64,000 nt of DNA from Tolypothrix sp. PCC 7712 (lineage in GTDB: Bacteria; Cyanobacteriota; Cyanobacteriia; Cyanobacteriales; Nostocaceae): NCBI RefSeq assembly GCF_025860405.1, contig NZ_CP063785.1, positions 3,968,001 to 4,032,000 of the forward strand. The letters run 5' to 3'. Of this stretch, positions 27,960 through 36,718 are shown in pieces (the first letter of the stretch is position 1; every line of letters begins with the position of its first letter). The notes beneath the pieces are model-generated. The model did not search any database and was not told the DNA's origin. It saw nothing but the letters and a program-made list of their open reading frames with translations. The position numbers were made by a program, and so were the translations under genes.

Positions 27960-27990
27960 AACCTGGTTAATATCTCATCATTACCAGGTT
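27960..27990 (+). promoter_or_regulatory. Inter-gene hairpin, repeated every 364 bp
   Basis: Arms AACCTGGT and ACCAGGTT around a 15-nt loop, followed by a pyrimidine run TCTCTCTTCC. Identical positions recur at 28324-28354, 28688-28718 and 29052-29082, and a looser version follows copy 5 at 29564-29606. It may be a weak terminator or an mRNA-stability element in the polycistron; the tail lacks a true U-run. Confidence 0.6.
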
Positions 27991-28051
27991 CTCTCTTCCA
28001 CATCTAATTTGAAATTACACATTAACTGATTAAATTATAAGGAGTAAAATC

Positions 28052-28309
28052 ATGTCTCACGAAATCAAAAACATCGTTGCTATTGAACTTTCTGAAGATG
28101 AATTAGATAACGTTGCTGGTGGTGTTGGTGAATTTGTTCTCAGTGGTGGTCAAAATCTAGGACTATTTACTGGTGCTAGCTTCCAACAAAAAAATCTCAC
28201 AGTTGCTCAACAAACAATCGCAGGCCCTGGCGGTGCTGGTACTACTACCTTAGTTAATGCTCAAGAAATTATCAGCAATTCTGGTCAAATACTCACTGTT
28301 GGTAATTAA
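28052..28309 (+). CDS. CTB-type bacteriocin-like precursor, copy 2
   Basis: Same 85-aa precursor as copy 1, 364 bp downstream, with MSH start and Val9 (B type). The core is identical to copy 1. Silent and spacer differences (ACTCACTG near the 3' end, CATCACTACC in the following hairpin) are shared with copy 4 only. Shine-Dalgarno AAGGAG. Confidence 0.88.
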   Translation: MSHEIKNIVAIELSEDELDNVAGGVGEFVLSGGQNLGLFTGASFQQKNLTVAQQTIAGPGGAGTTTLVNAQEIISNSGQILTVGN

Positions 28310-28415
28310 TTCTCATCATTAACAACCTGGTTAATATCTCATCACTACCAGGTTCTCTCTTCCACATCTAATTTGAAATTACACATTAACTGATTAAATT
28401 ACAAGGAGTAAAATC

Positions 28416-28673
28416 ATGTCTCACGAAATCAAAAACATCGCTGCTATTGAACTTTCTGAAGATGAATTAGATAACGTTGCTGGTGGTGTTGGTGAATTTG
28501 TTCTCAGTGGTGGTCAAAATCTAGGACTATTTACTGGTGCTAGCTTCCAACAAAAAAATCTCACAGTTGCTCAACAAACAATCGCAGGCCCTGGCGGTGC
28601 TGGTACTACTACCTTAGTTAATGCTCAAGAAATTATCAGCAATTCTGGTCAAATACTAACTGTTGGTAATTAA
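28416..28673 (+). CDS. CTB-type bacteriocin-like precursor, copy 3
   Basis: Same 85-aa precursor with Ala9 (A type). Its 3' end (ATACTAACTG) and the following spacer (CATCATTACC) match copy 1, not copies 2 or 4. The core is identical to copies 1, 2 and 4. Shine-Dalgarno AAGGAG. Confidence 0.88.
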   Translation: MSHEIKNIAAIELSEDELDNVAGGVGEFVLSGGQNLGLFTGASFQQKNLTVAQQTIAGPGGAGTTTLVNAQEIISNSGQILTVGN

Positions 28674-28779
28674 TTCTCATCATTAACAACCTGGTTAATA
28701 TCTCATCATTACCAGGTTCTCTCTTCCACATCTAATTTGAAATTACACATTAACTGATTAAATTACAAGGAGTAAAATC

Positions 28780-29037
28780 ATGTCTCACGAAATCAAAAAC
28801 ATCGTTGCTATTGAACTTTCTGAAGATGAATTAGATAACGTTGCTGGTGGTGTTGGTGAATTTGTTCTCAGTGGTGGTCAAAATCTAGGACTATTTACTG
28901 GTGCTAGCTTCCAACAAAAAAATCTCACAGTTGCTCAACAAACAATCGCAGGCCCTGGCGGTGCTGGTACTACTACCTTAGTTAATGCTCAAGAAATTAT
29001 CAGCAATTCTGGTCAAATACTCACTGTTGGTAATTAA
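28780..29037 (+). CDS. CTB-type bacteriocin-like precursor, copy 4
   Basis: Same 85-aa precursor with Val9 (B type). Silent sites and spacer match copy 2. The core is identical to copies 1-3. Shine-Dalgarno AAGGAG. Confidence 0.88.
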   Translation: MSHEIKNIVAIELSEDELDNVAGGVGEFVLSGGQNLGLFTGASFQQKNLTVAQQTIAGPGGAGTTTLVNAQEIISNSGQILTVGN

Positions 29038-29143
29038 TTCTCATCATTAACAACCTGGTTAATATCTCATCACTACCAGGTTCTCTCTTCCACATCTAAT
29101 TTGAAATTACACATTAACTGATTAAATTACAAGGAGTAAAATC

Positions 29144-29401
29144 ATGTCTCACGAAATCAAAAACATCGCTGCTATTGAACTTTCTGAAGATGAATTAGAT
29201 AACGTTGCTGGTGGTGTTGGTGAATTTGTTCTCAGTGGTGGTCAAAATCTAGGACTATTTACTGGTGCTAGCTTCCAACAAAAAAATCTCGCAGTTGGTC
29301 AACAAACAATTGCAGGCCCTGGCGGTGCTGGTACTACTACCTTAGTTAACGCTCAAGACATTATCAGCAATTCTGGTCAAGGGCTGTTCGTTGGTAACTA
29401 A
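29144..29401 (+). CDS. CTB-type bacteriocin-like precursor, copy 5 (diverged core)
   Basis: Same leader (Ala9) and most of the core, but with LAVGQ in place of LTVAQ, DIISNSGQ for EIISNSGQ, and the end GLFVGN instead of ILTVGN. It closes the 364-bp tandem array; a palindromic element follows at 29441-29536, before the conserved hairpin and the sixth gene. It is the most diverged of the tandem copies and therefore probably the oldest or least homogenised. Confidence 0.88.
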   Translation: MSHEIKNIAAIELSEDELDNVAGGVGEFVLSGGQNLGLFTGASFQQKNLAVGQQTIAGPGGAGTTTLVNAQDIISNSGQGLFVGN

Positions 29402-29440
29402 TTTATAAAATTAAGTAGTCTGACAGAATTAATTACACAA

Positions 29441-29536
29441 AGTCATTGCGAATGGAGCGAAGCGGAATGAAGCAATCGCAAGGGCTGGGATTGCTTCTCT
29501 TCGAGACGCTACGCGAACGCTTCGCTCGCAATGACT
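29441..29536. mobile_element. 96-bp palindromic repeat element
   Basis: Ends AGTCATTGCGA and TCGCAATGACT are perfect 11-bp inverted repeats; the interior repeats GAAGCG/GCTTCG-type segments. It sits between the copy 5 stop codon and the hairpin that follows the other copies closely. This looks like one of the common GTCATTGCGAGCGAAG-type cyanobacterial repeats. No target duplication was seen. Confidence 0.65.
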
Positions 29537-29666
29537 GTAAATATTTTTGTCCAAGTACTTAACAACCTGGTGTAATCGCACTTCAATGTTTCATTAATAC
29601 CAGGTTCTTGCATCTACCTCAAACTGGAAATTACACATTAACTCATTAAATTATCAGGAGAAAATA

Positions 29667-29912
29667 ATGTCTGCAAAAATCAAAAATATTATTACTATTG
29701 AACTTTCTGAAGCTGAATTAGATAACGTTGCTGGTGGAATAGCAACAGTTAGTACTGAAGAAAAAACTTACGATAGCAATCCCGATCCTGGCTTTGTAGC
29801 GCAGCCAACAAATCCTCAACCAACATTTCCTAGTTTTCCTAGCTTCCCTAGTTTTCCTTCAATTACGCTAGAGATACCATCAATATCTTTCCCAGGAAAT
29901 GTTGATCATTGA
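29667..29912 (+). CDS. Bacteriocin-like precursor with proline-rich core, copy 6
   Basis: 81-aa precursor whose leader (MSAKIKNIITIELSEAELDNVAGG) clearly matches the five upstream genes, but whose core is unrelated: IATVSTEEKTYDSNPDPG, then a PTFPSFPSFPSFPS repeat, ending SISFPGNVDH. It has no Cys. Shared leader with a swapped core is typical of double-glycine precursors exported by one transporter. The Shine-Dalgarno is CAGGAG. A strong terminator follows at 29991, marking the end of the cluster. Confidence 0.82.
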   Translation: MSAKIKNIITIELSEAELDNVAGGIATVSTEEKTYDSNPDPGFVAQPTNPQPTFPSFPSFPSFPSITLEIPSISFPGNVDH

Positions 29913-29990
29913 TGCTATCAAGATATATCAGCTTTGATAGGTAACTGAATTACTTTCTGATAACTTATTTATTCTGTATCCTCTCCACAC

Positions 29991-30035
29991 AAATCTACCT
30001 CTTGTTGTGATTAACAAAACAGAGGTAGATTTTTT
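29991..30035 (+). terminator. Rho-independent terminator of the peptide cluster
   Basis: Perfect 12-bp stem AAATCTACCTCT/AGAGGTAGATTT followed directly by T residues (six to seven T including the stem end). It stands 79 nt after the last peptide gene. The remaining sequence to 30288 holds no recognised gene, only short GCGTAGGCGTAGCC-type repeats. Confidence 0.85.
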
Positions 30036-30288
30036 ATGTGATAAAACTAATGCGTAGGCGTAGCCCGTCGTAGACATCGCACTTGTCGGTTTGGCGTTCA
30101 TGTATACTCGACAGGCGATCGCATTGATTTATTGAATTCTCGTTACAATTCCGGTGAAAAGGCTAAATATTTAGTAAATGCACCCTTGACACTCCTTTGC
30201 ACTGGTTAAATCTACCTTGACTTTTGTCAACGAATAGTATCCAGACATACAATTTTGTCTAAAAAGTCAAGTTTTTTCTTTTACAACA

Positions 30289-31329
30289 TCAAAATGCTAC
30301 AAGTTGCGATTCGATCTCCGCAGCTTGTAAATTACGACCGATAAAGACTAAGCGGGTTTGCCTAGCCTCTTCTGGTAGCCAAGGGCGATCGTAAAATTTA
30401 TCAAATCGGTTCCCTACGCCTTGCATAACTAAGCGCATGGGTTTGTTCGGCACAACCACAAAACCTTTAATGCGATAAATTTCTTGTTGGTTTGTCAGTT
30501 GTTCTAGCTGTTTTTGCAGTTTTTCGGGGTCAAAGGCCTGGTCTAAAATCACGTGAGTTGAGGTAATATCATCATCGTGATCGTGGTCTTCTTCAGTGTC
30601 GTGATGGCTGGGACGGCTATCTAGGTTATCTTCAACAGCAGCTTGGTATCCCAGTAAAATAGATGGGTCGAGTTGAGAGCGATCGCTTTCAACTATCTTT
30701 ACTACTCTGGGTAACTCTTGTTTGACTAACTCCTCAACCTTAGCTTTGGTATCAGCATCCACCAAGTCAGTTTTCGTCAAAACTACCAAGTCTGCACAAG
30801 CTAGCTGGTCTTCAAACAGTTCTTGCAACGGAGTCTCATGTTCAAGACTATCATCTGCCTGCCGTTGGGCCGCGATCGCCTCCGGATCGCTGGCAAATGT
30901 CCCCGCTGCTACCGCCGCGCAATCGACGACGGTAATCACTGCATCCACCGTTGCACCAGTGCGAATTTCCTGCCAGCGAAAAGCCTTAATTAGCGGTTTT
31001 GGTAAAGCTAAACCAGAAGTTTCGATGACGATACAATCGATGCTATCCCGGCGCTTTAATAACTCTTGCATCGTCGGATAAAACTCTTCCTGCACGGTGC
31101 AGCATAAGCAACCGTTCGTCAATTCAAAGATATTACTCCCGCCATCACCATCTTCGGGACAAATTTGGCAAGATTTCAACAATTCGCCATCAATACCCAG
31201 TTCGCCAAATTCGTTGACTAACACCGCAATTCTGCGTCCTTGGTTATTTTGTAGCAGGTGGCGAATCAGGCTGGTTTTGCCACTACCTAAGAAGCCTGTG
31301 ATTACTGTGACAGGAATTTTTGTAGCCAT
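30289..31329 (-). CDS. CobW/ZNG-type GTPase metallochaperone
   Basis: G3E-family GTPase (346 aa) expected to hand a metal (Zn or Co) to client proteins in the cytoplasm. P-loop GFLGSGKTS (12-20), the family metal motif NGCLCC (Cys74, Cys76, Cys77), a further CxxC (Cys54, Cys57), and a metal-binding acidic/His stretch HHDTEEDHDHDDD before the C-terminal CobW_C domain. No B12 biosynthesis gene is near, so a zinc role fits better than cobaltochelatase. A 9-bp tandem repeat lies 58 nt upstream of its start. Confidence 0.9.
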   Translation of the reverse strand: MATKIPVTVITGFLGSGKTSLIRHLLQNNQGRRIAVLVNEFGELGIDGELLKSCQICPEDGDGGSNIFELTNGCLCCTVQEEFYPTMQELLKRRDSIDCIVIETSGLALPKPLIKAFRWQEIRTGATVDAVITVVDCAAVAAGTFASDPEAIAAQRQADDSLEHETPLQELFEDQLACADLVVLTKTDLVDADTKAKVEELVKQELPRVVKIVESDRSQLDPSILLGYQAAVEDNLDSRPSHHDTEEDHDHDDDITSTHVILDQAFDPEKLQKQLEQLTNQQEIYRIKGFVVVPNKPMRLVMQGVGNRFDKFYDRPWLPEEARQTRLVFIGRNLQAAEIESQLVAF

Positions 31330-31386
31330 TGTTTAATTAGAATGTTGCCCATTTGCATTTTCCCCGATTGCGGGGGATTGGGGAAT

Positions 31387-31512
31387 GGGGATGAGGGGGA
31401 TGAGGGGGATGAGGGAGATGAGGGGGATGAGGGGGATGAGGGAGATGAGGGGGATGAGGGGGATGAGGGGGATGAGGGGGATGAGGGAGATGAGGGAGAT
31501 GAGGGGGATGAG
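31387..31512. repeat. 9-bp minisatellite, 14 units
   Basis: Fourteen units of GGGGATGAG, a few reading GGAGATGAG, in the upstream region of the cobW-type gene. Because 9 is a multiple of 3 it yields open frames (GDE repeats) that are not genes. CAAATGA heptamers follow at 31539-31571, and nothing else is recognised up to 31760 apart from AT-rich AATTTTG repeats. Confidence 0.9.
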
Positions 31513-31760
31513 GAAAAATTTCTATTACCAATTACCCAATGACAAATGACAAATGACAAATGACCAATGACAAGAGGGGCAACTTCTCTGCGATCGCCTA
31601 ACTTTAATCAGGTGACCCCAGGGAAATTGCCCCTAAAGGTTACGAACATTTAATTTTTATGCCAATTCTCCAAAATTCAGCAACGGATTCAAAATCAGAA
31701 ACTTTGAGAAAATTTAGTTTTCTTTATTTTGAATTTTGAATTTTGAATTTTGAATTGGTA

Positions 31761-32477
31761 TTACTCGGCGGTAGCAAGTTCGGTGCTGCCACGTGTACGC
31801 TTACGGGTGAGGGTGTTGTACAACATGATGCCGATGGCTTTGATTAAATTGCCTTCTAGTTCATTGAACATTTTCATGTTTATGCCAAAAGCAGCGTTAG
31901 CTTCATCCACAATGCGATCGGCTGTAGCTTCATCAATGGGCATCTCATCCAAAGCTTGACGATATTTAGCTTTGAATCCCTTTTCATCAGTAATGTCTGC
32001 AAATTCGTAGAAGGCGGTACCTTGGCCATCATTCAGGTTCATGGCTGTTTGGGCAATACCTTTAAGAATTTGACCGCCAGATAAATCGCCCAAGTAACGT
32101 GTGTAAGAATGGGCAATTAACAATTCTGGTGCGGTTGCAGATACTTCGCGGATGCGCTGTACATAAGCTTCTCCTGCTGAAGATAGTTGTACTTGCTCGC
32201 GCCAATTACTACCGTAGTAAAAACTTAAGTCTTGTTCTAAGGTATGCTTGCGGTTGAGTTCGGTAAAATAAATTTTGCTAACAATTGGGTGGTCGCGATG
32301 TTTTTCCATCTCCTCTTCCATCGCTGAGTAGACGAAGTAGAAGTTACCAACTAGCTTGCGATACGAGCTTTTTTCTACCACCCCTTTTAAAAAGCACTTG
32401 ACAAAACCTACGTTTTCTGCCATCGTATGGGCTTTTTTAGTGCCTACACGCAATTTGCTTGCTAAATTGCTACTCAT
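31761..32477 (-). CDS. ho1: Heme oxygenase
   Basis: Converts heme to biliverdin IXalpha with reduced ferredoxin, the first step toward phycobilin chromophores and heme-iron release. 238 aa with proximal His17 in LRVGTKKAHTMAENVGF, the distal-helix signature YLGDLSGGQILKG, and AFYEFADI, all as in cyanobacterial HO-1. Full length. No bilin reductase or second heme oxygenase is adjacent, so it appears monocistronic, with a 500-nt AT-rich region upstream for its promoter. Confidence 0.96.
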   Translation of the reverse strand: MSSNLASKLRVGTKKAHTMAENVGFVKCFLKGVVEKSSYRKLVGNFYFVYSAMEEEMEKHRDHPIVSKIYFTELNRKHTLEQDLSFYYGSNWREQVQLSSAGEAYVQRIREVSATAPELLIAHSYTRYLGDLSGGQILKGIAQTAMNLNDGQGTAFYEFADITDEKGFKAKYRQALDEMPIDEATADRIVDEANAAFGINMKMFNELEGNLIKAIGIMLYNTLTRKRTRGSTELATAE

Positions 32478-33280
32478 GCTAAATTTCTCTACTTTAAAAG
32501 GTCAACTACCAGAGGTCGATTTATGACTGGCTAAAAAAGGCCATTAAAACGTTACATTAGAACCATTTGATGAGAATTTATATTAAAAATTCTTAAGCAA
32601 CCAGAAGTTTTACTTTTTGCCTAGTTAACAGACTCAGCCTTAGTGAACTTTTGTTTCCACTTGACTAATGCAGAGCTTGCATTGTTTAATTTAGGCTTTA
32701 ATCGGCTTTTTATCGGCTAAAAAGGCTTTATTAAATGATGAGTGCTAAATAATAGCATTCTTTACCATATCTTTACAGTATACATTAGTTTAACGTGTTA
32801 ATACTTAGCGATAATAATGAAGTTGATAGTCCAGCTAATTATCAACACTAGTGATGGTTGCAGACACTATTTATCAATTTCAGGCAATAAATCGCTTAGG
32901 AAATCTTTATAATTAGCCATGAATATTCATAAGTATTTTTACTGAATAACAGTCTGTTTAAAATCAATTGTCTCCCTTTGAAAGAAGTATATAGTGGGGG
33001 CTAGGGATTGGGGACTGGGGAACTCGGGGCCCCCTCTGGGGATAAGGGGTAATGGGGACTGGGGACTGGGGATGAGGGAGATGAGGGGGAAAAGGGAGAA
33101 AACCAATTACCAATTACCAATTACCAATTACCAATTACCAATTACCAATTACCAATTACCAATTACCAATTACCCATGCCCAATGCCCAATGCCCTATGC
33201 CCAATGCCCCATTCCCCAAAATTGTTTAACAAAGTGTAAAGTGTTATTCTCCTGTGTGAGTGTGTGGAGTTTTAAAAATT
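32478..33280. other. 803-nt gap: promoter region plus STRR arrays
   Basis: The first 500 nt are AT-rich with no gene recognised; a short tandem repeat (TTTAATCGGCTTTTTATCGGC) lies near 32697. From 32996 to about 33215 are a GGGGACT array, one GGGGCCCC-type unit (33018-33058), ten ACCAATT heptamers (about 33103-33173), and CCCAATG units. The glmM start follows after a short unique stretch. Confidence 0.6.
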
Positions 33281-34738
33281 ATGGTTTCATCTATAACTCG
33301 GACTCAAGGCGGCATTCAAAAAGGTTTGACTGCGGCTGAGAATATTGAAAGCAATTCGGAGCGGAATTTAATAGTACTGCCCAAAAATCCTTTATTCGGT
33401 ACAGATGGGATTCGCGGCAAAGTTGGAGACTTACTGAATGCGCCTTTAGCATTGCAGGTAGGTTTTTGGGCGGGGATTGTGTTGCGTAGTCATGCTGCTA
33501 ATCCAGGGCCAGTTATTCTGGGACAGGATTCTAGAAACTCCAGCGATATGTTAGCAATGGCTTTGAGTGCTGGGTTAACCGCAGCAGGTGTAGAAGTTTG
33601 GCATTTGGGATTATGCCCTACTCCCTGCGTTGCTTATCTTACCAGCATGAGTGATGCCATTGGTGGTGTGATGATTTCTGCCAGTCATAATCCCCCAGAG
33701 GATAATGGAATTAAAGTTTTTGGTGGGAATGGTGCCAAGTTACCTCTAGCATTGCAAGCAGAAATTGAGGCGGGACTGCGCGGTAATATGTCAGCGGTGG
33801 CGAATGTCAGTCATTGTGGACGGCATTATTCACGTAAAGAGTTAATTGGAGATTATAGCGAGGCTTTAAAACAACCCTTACAGAGTGAGGTGAATCTGCA
33901 AGGGATGAAGATAGTTTTAGATTTAGCCTGGGGTGCAGCAGTTGGGTTAGCCCCGGAGGTATTTACAGAAATGGGGGCAGAGGTAATTTGCTTGCATAAT
34001 CAAGCAGATGGCGATCGCATTAATGTTAATTGTGGTTCTACTCACCTAGAATTTTTGCAAGCCACAGTTCAAGAACACAATGCTGATGTAGGCTTTGCTT
34101 TCGATGGTGATGCTGATCGCGTTTTGGCTGTAGATAGTAAAGGTAGACAAGTTAATGGCGATTACATTCTTTACCTTTGGGGTCGCCATCTACAGCAAAA
34201 GCAACAATTGCCCGAGAATTTGATTGTTTCTACTGTTATGGCCAATTTAGGCTTTGAGAAAGCTTGGCAACAAATTGGTGGTAAGTTAATTCGCACCGCC
34301 GTCGGCGATCAGTATGTGCAAGCCGAAATGCTGCGTCATGGGGGAATGCTAGGTGGCGAACAATCTGGTCATATTTTATGTCGTCATTATGGCATTACTG
34401 GTGATGGCTTATTAACAGCCTTACATATAGCAGCCTTAATTAAAGAAGCTGGCATTTCCCTACATGAAATGGTAGACCAAAGCTTCCAAACCTACCCCCA
34501 AATATTGCGGAATGTGCGAGTCCTAGATCGCGATCGCCGTTTAGCATGGAAAGATTGCGAACCTTTACAAAAAGCGATCGCCCAAGCCGAAGCAGCAATG
34601 GGTGATGCTGGCAGAATTTTAGTCCGTGTTTCTGGCACAGAACCAGTTATCAGGGTTATGGTGGAAGCGGCCAATGCGGAACTGACTAACCATTGGACAA
34701 ATGAATTGGTATCACAAGTCCAGCAACATCTAGGATAA
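33281..34738 (+). CDS. glmM: Phosphoglucosamine mutase
   Basis: Converts glucosamine-6-P to glucosamine-1-P, on the route to UDP-GlcNAc for peptidoglycan and glycans. ATG 33281 (MVSSITRTQG) is preferred over GTG 33260; 485 aa with an N-terminal extension of about 30 residues before NPLFGTDGIRGKVGD. Catalytic phosphoserine loop MISASHNPPEDNGIK (Ser135), metal loop FDGDADRV, sugar loop GGEQSGH, and C-terminal phosphate loop RVSGTEPVIRVMVEA are all present. It lies just upstream of the glycan-related cluster. Confidence 0.95.
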   Translation: MVSSITRTQGGIQKGLTAAENIESNSERNLIVLPKNPLFGTDGIRGKVGDLLNAPLALQVGFWAGIVLRSHAANPGPVILGQDSRNSSDMLAMALSAGLTAAGVEVWHLGLCPTPCVAYLTSMSDAIGGVMISASHNPPEDNGIKVFGGNGAKLPLALQAEIEAGLRGNMSAVANVSHCGRHYSRKELIGDYSEALKQPLQSEVNLQGMKIVLDLAWGAAVGLAPEVFTEMGAEVICLHNQADGDRINVNCGSTHLEFLQATVQEHNADVGFAFDGDADRVLAVDSKGRQVNGDYILYLWGRHLQQKQQLPENLIVSTVMANLGFEKAWQQIGGKLIRTAVGDQYVQAEMLRHGGMLGGEQSGHILCRHYGITGDGLLTALHIAALIKEAGISLHEMVDQSFQTYPQILRNVRVLDRDRRLAWKDCEPLQKAIAQAEAAMGDAGRILVRVSGTEPVIRVMVEAANAELTNHWTNELVSQVQQHLG

Positions 34739-34748
34739 CCAGTGCTGA

Positions 34749-34782
34749 AGTGCTGAGTTACATAGACTCACAACTCAGCACT
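34749..34782. repeat. Hairpin between glmM and the Wzy-like gene
   Basis: Perfect 11-bp stem AGTGCTGAGTT/AACTCAGCACT with a 12-nt loop; no T-run. CAGCACT repeats of the same kind occur near 9450. Confidence 0.55.
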
Positions 34783-34796
34783 CAGAACTGAAACTC

Positions 34797-36434
34797 ATGG
34801 CGAAACCCAAGAAAAAATCCTCCAAATCAAAAAAGCAATCGCAATCAGAAAAACCTCAGCTGAGTCTGAAAGAACAGTTAGCCCAAAAGCGGCAAGCTAA
34901 TATAGCAAAAAAAGAATTCACGAGTTTACTAACCAAAGCCTCCTTTAGCGGTGTCTTTTTTGGCATCCTGCTATTTTTCGTTGGTGGAATGAAGGTAGCA
35001 GTTCCTGGTGTTTTAGGAATAATTATTCTAGCTTTATCTTATAAATATCCTCGTCAAGCCCTGCTTGCCTTTATCATTTACGTCCCCTTTGGCGGTACTA
35101 TCACTTATTACCTGGGTAATAGTCCTGTACTGCAATTAGCTAAAGATGCTTTCTATGTTCCAGCTTTAATTGGAGTTTGGCAAAGTTGTCGTCAGCAAGG
35201 ATTACCATTCATTATTCCCAAAGCAATTAAAACGCCCCTGTTAATTTTATTGGGCTTGTGTTTATTAACTTTGATTTTTGTGAATGCTGGACAACAGTTC
35301 AACCCACCCGCTGTAGGGCCGCTGCAAAAAGCACCAAAGGAATTTCCTATAGGGCTGGGAATTTTAGGATTAAAAGTATTTTTAGGTTATGTACCTCTAA
35401 TTACTTGTGCTTACTATTTTATTCGTAATAAAAAAGATTTCCTATTATTATCACGATTACAGGTTGTCCTCACACTTATCTGTTGTGTATTGGGAGTTAT
35501 TCAATATTTATTATTACTAACTGGTGTCTGTCAAGGTACTAGAGGTTTTGAAGGTGATTTGTTATTTAGAGCCACATTAGAGGCTCGATGTTACTTTGGT
35601 GGCTCATTATTATACAGTCCAGAAGAAGGAGTTATTCGTTTACCTGGAACATTTGTTGCCCCTTGGCAATGGGCATGGTTTTTAATTTCTAGTACCTTTT
35701 TTAGCTTTGCTACTGGCTTCACAGATCCTGCACTTTTTTGGCGATTAATTGGGTTAGGTTCCTTAGCATCAGTATTTATTAATGCGGTGATTTCTGGACA
35801 GAGAATTGCCTTAGCTTTAGTACCAACTTGTTTTGTGGCTTTGCTATTTTTAACAGGTCAAATTGCCAACCTCAAACGCTTTATTCCCATTGGTATAGGA
35901 TTAGCTTTAATTCTGGGGATTGCAATGGTGACTAACCCGGCTGTAGTCCAAGAAAGAACCGAGAGTTTTACCAGTCGTTGGGAAGCCTCACCACCCCAAG
36001 ATTTTATTATTCAGCAATTTGAAGACAACTTAAAAAATGTTGGACCTTTAGGAAATGGCTTGGGAAGGGCTACTAATTCTGCTCGTTCTATGGGTTCTAC
36101 TAAACTCATAGAAACTTACTATCCTAAAGTAATGTATGAAATAGGAACTTTGGGAGTTTTAGGGTTTTTAGGTTTAGTCACCGCCCTCACAACATCAGCC
36201 TTCAAAACATATCGTTCCATCAAAAACCGGAATTTACGCAGTCATGCTGCTGCTTTGTGGGTATTTATCTTATTTATTAGTTACAACACTTACTATTATC
36301 CTCTAGATGTCGATCCAGTTGCTGTTTATTACTGGTTTTATGCCGGAATTCTGTTTAAATTACCACTAATAGATAAACAAGAAAAAGCTAGTAGCGAAGC
36401 GCAGAATAAAGTAAATAAAAAGCCTCTTTTATAA
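34797..36434 (+). CDS. Wzy/O-antigen ligase-like membrane protein
   Basis: Polytopic membrane protein (545 aa) starting with a very basic, Lys/Ser-rich cytoplasmic tail (MAKPKKKSSKSKKQSQSEKP) and followed by about ten or more membrane segments. A long extracytoplasmic loop (about residues 385-440, FTSRWEASPPQDFIIQQFEDN...GNGLGRATNSAR) precedes the last segments, as in Wzy polymerases and WaaL-type ligases. It stands at the head of four glycosyltransferase genes, suggesting polymerisation or ligation of an extracellular polysaccharide. Sequence motifs in this family are weak, so the role is inferred from topology and context. Confidence 0.72.
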   Translation: MAKPKKKSSKSKKQSQSEKPQLSLKEQLAQKRQANIAKKEFTSLLTKASFSGVFFGILLFFVGGMKVAVPGVLGIIILALSYKYPRQALLAFIIYVPFGGTITYYLGNSPVLQLAKDAFYVPALIGVWQSCRQQGLPFIIPKAIKTPLLILLGLCLLTLIFVNAGQQFNPPAVGPLQKAPKEFPIGLGILGLKVFLGYVPLITCAYYFIRNKKDFLLLSRLQVVLTLICCVLGVIQYLLLLTGVCQGTRGFEGDLLFRATLEARCYFGGSLLYSPEEGVIRLPGTFVAPWQWAWFLISSTFFSFATGFTDPALFWRLIGLGSLASVFINAVISGQRIALALVPTCFVALLFLTGQIANLKRFIPIGIGLALILGIAMVTNPAVVQERTESFTSRWEASPPQDFIIQQFEDNLKNVGPLGNGLGRATNSARSMGSTKLIETYYPKVMYEIGTLGVLGFLGLVTALTTSAFKTYRSIKNRNLRSHAAALWVFILFISYNTYYYPLDVDPVAVYYWFYAGILFKLPLIDKQEKASSEAQNKVNKKPLL

Positions 36435-36718
36435 TTGCAAATTTAATGTCAAGGTAGAATTTACCTAGTAATTTGTCCCATTAAGTTTTGCTTGGTGAGT
36501 TAACTGTTCTATTTCCCTTCTTTTCCTGTTTCCTTAGCGTAATTCGTGCCTACACTGCGGGAACAGCTTTACCAAATGCAGTTCGTTCCTAAACCTCCTC
36601 AAAATTACTGCGAAGAACTACTGAGAACACTCCCGTAAACTCCCTGATGGCAGATACCTAACTGTAGACTAGGCTAGATTCAGTTTGATTAATAATTTGT
36701 AATTTTAATATATAAAAA

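Noticed and set aside
27688..29401. CRISPR-like regular repeats
   Set aside because: The 364-bp periodicity comes from tandem protein-coding genes, with no short repeats separated by unique spacers and no cas genes.
29985..30036. Yfr1-like small RNA (CUCCACAC resembling its CUCCUCACAC motif)
   Set aside because: The motif is imperfect and the hairpin is better explained as the terminator of the peptide cluster.
31302..31559. Open frames rich in Pro-Ser or Gly-Asp-Glu on both strands
   Set aside because: They are translations of the 9-bp minisatellite; a repeat unit divisible by three keeps all frames open.
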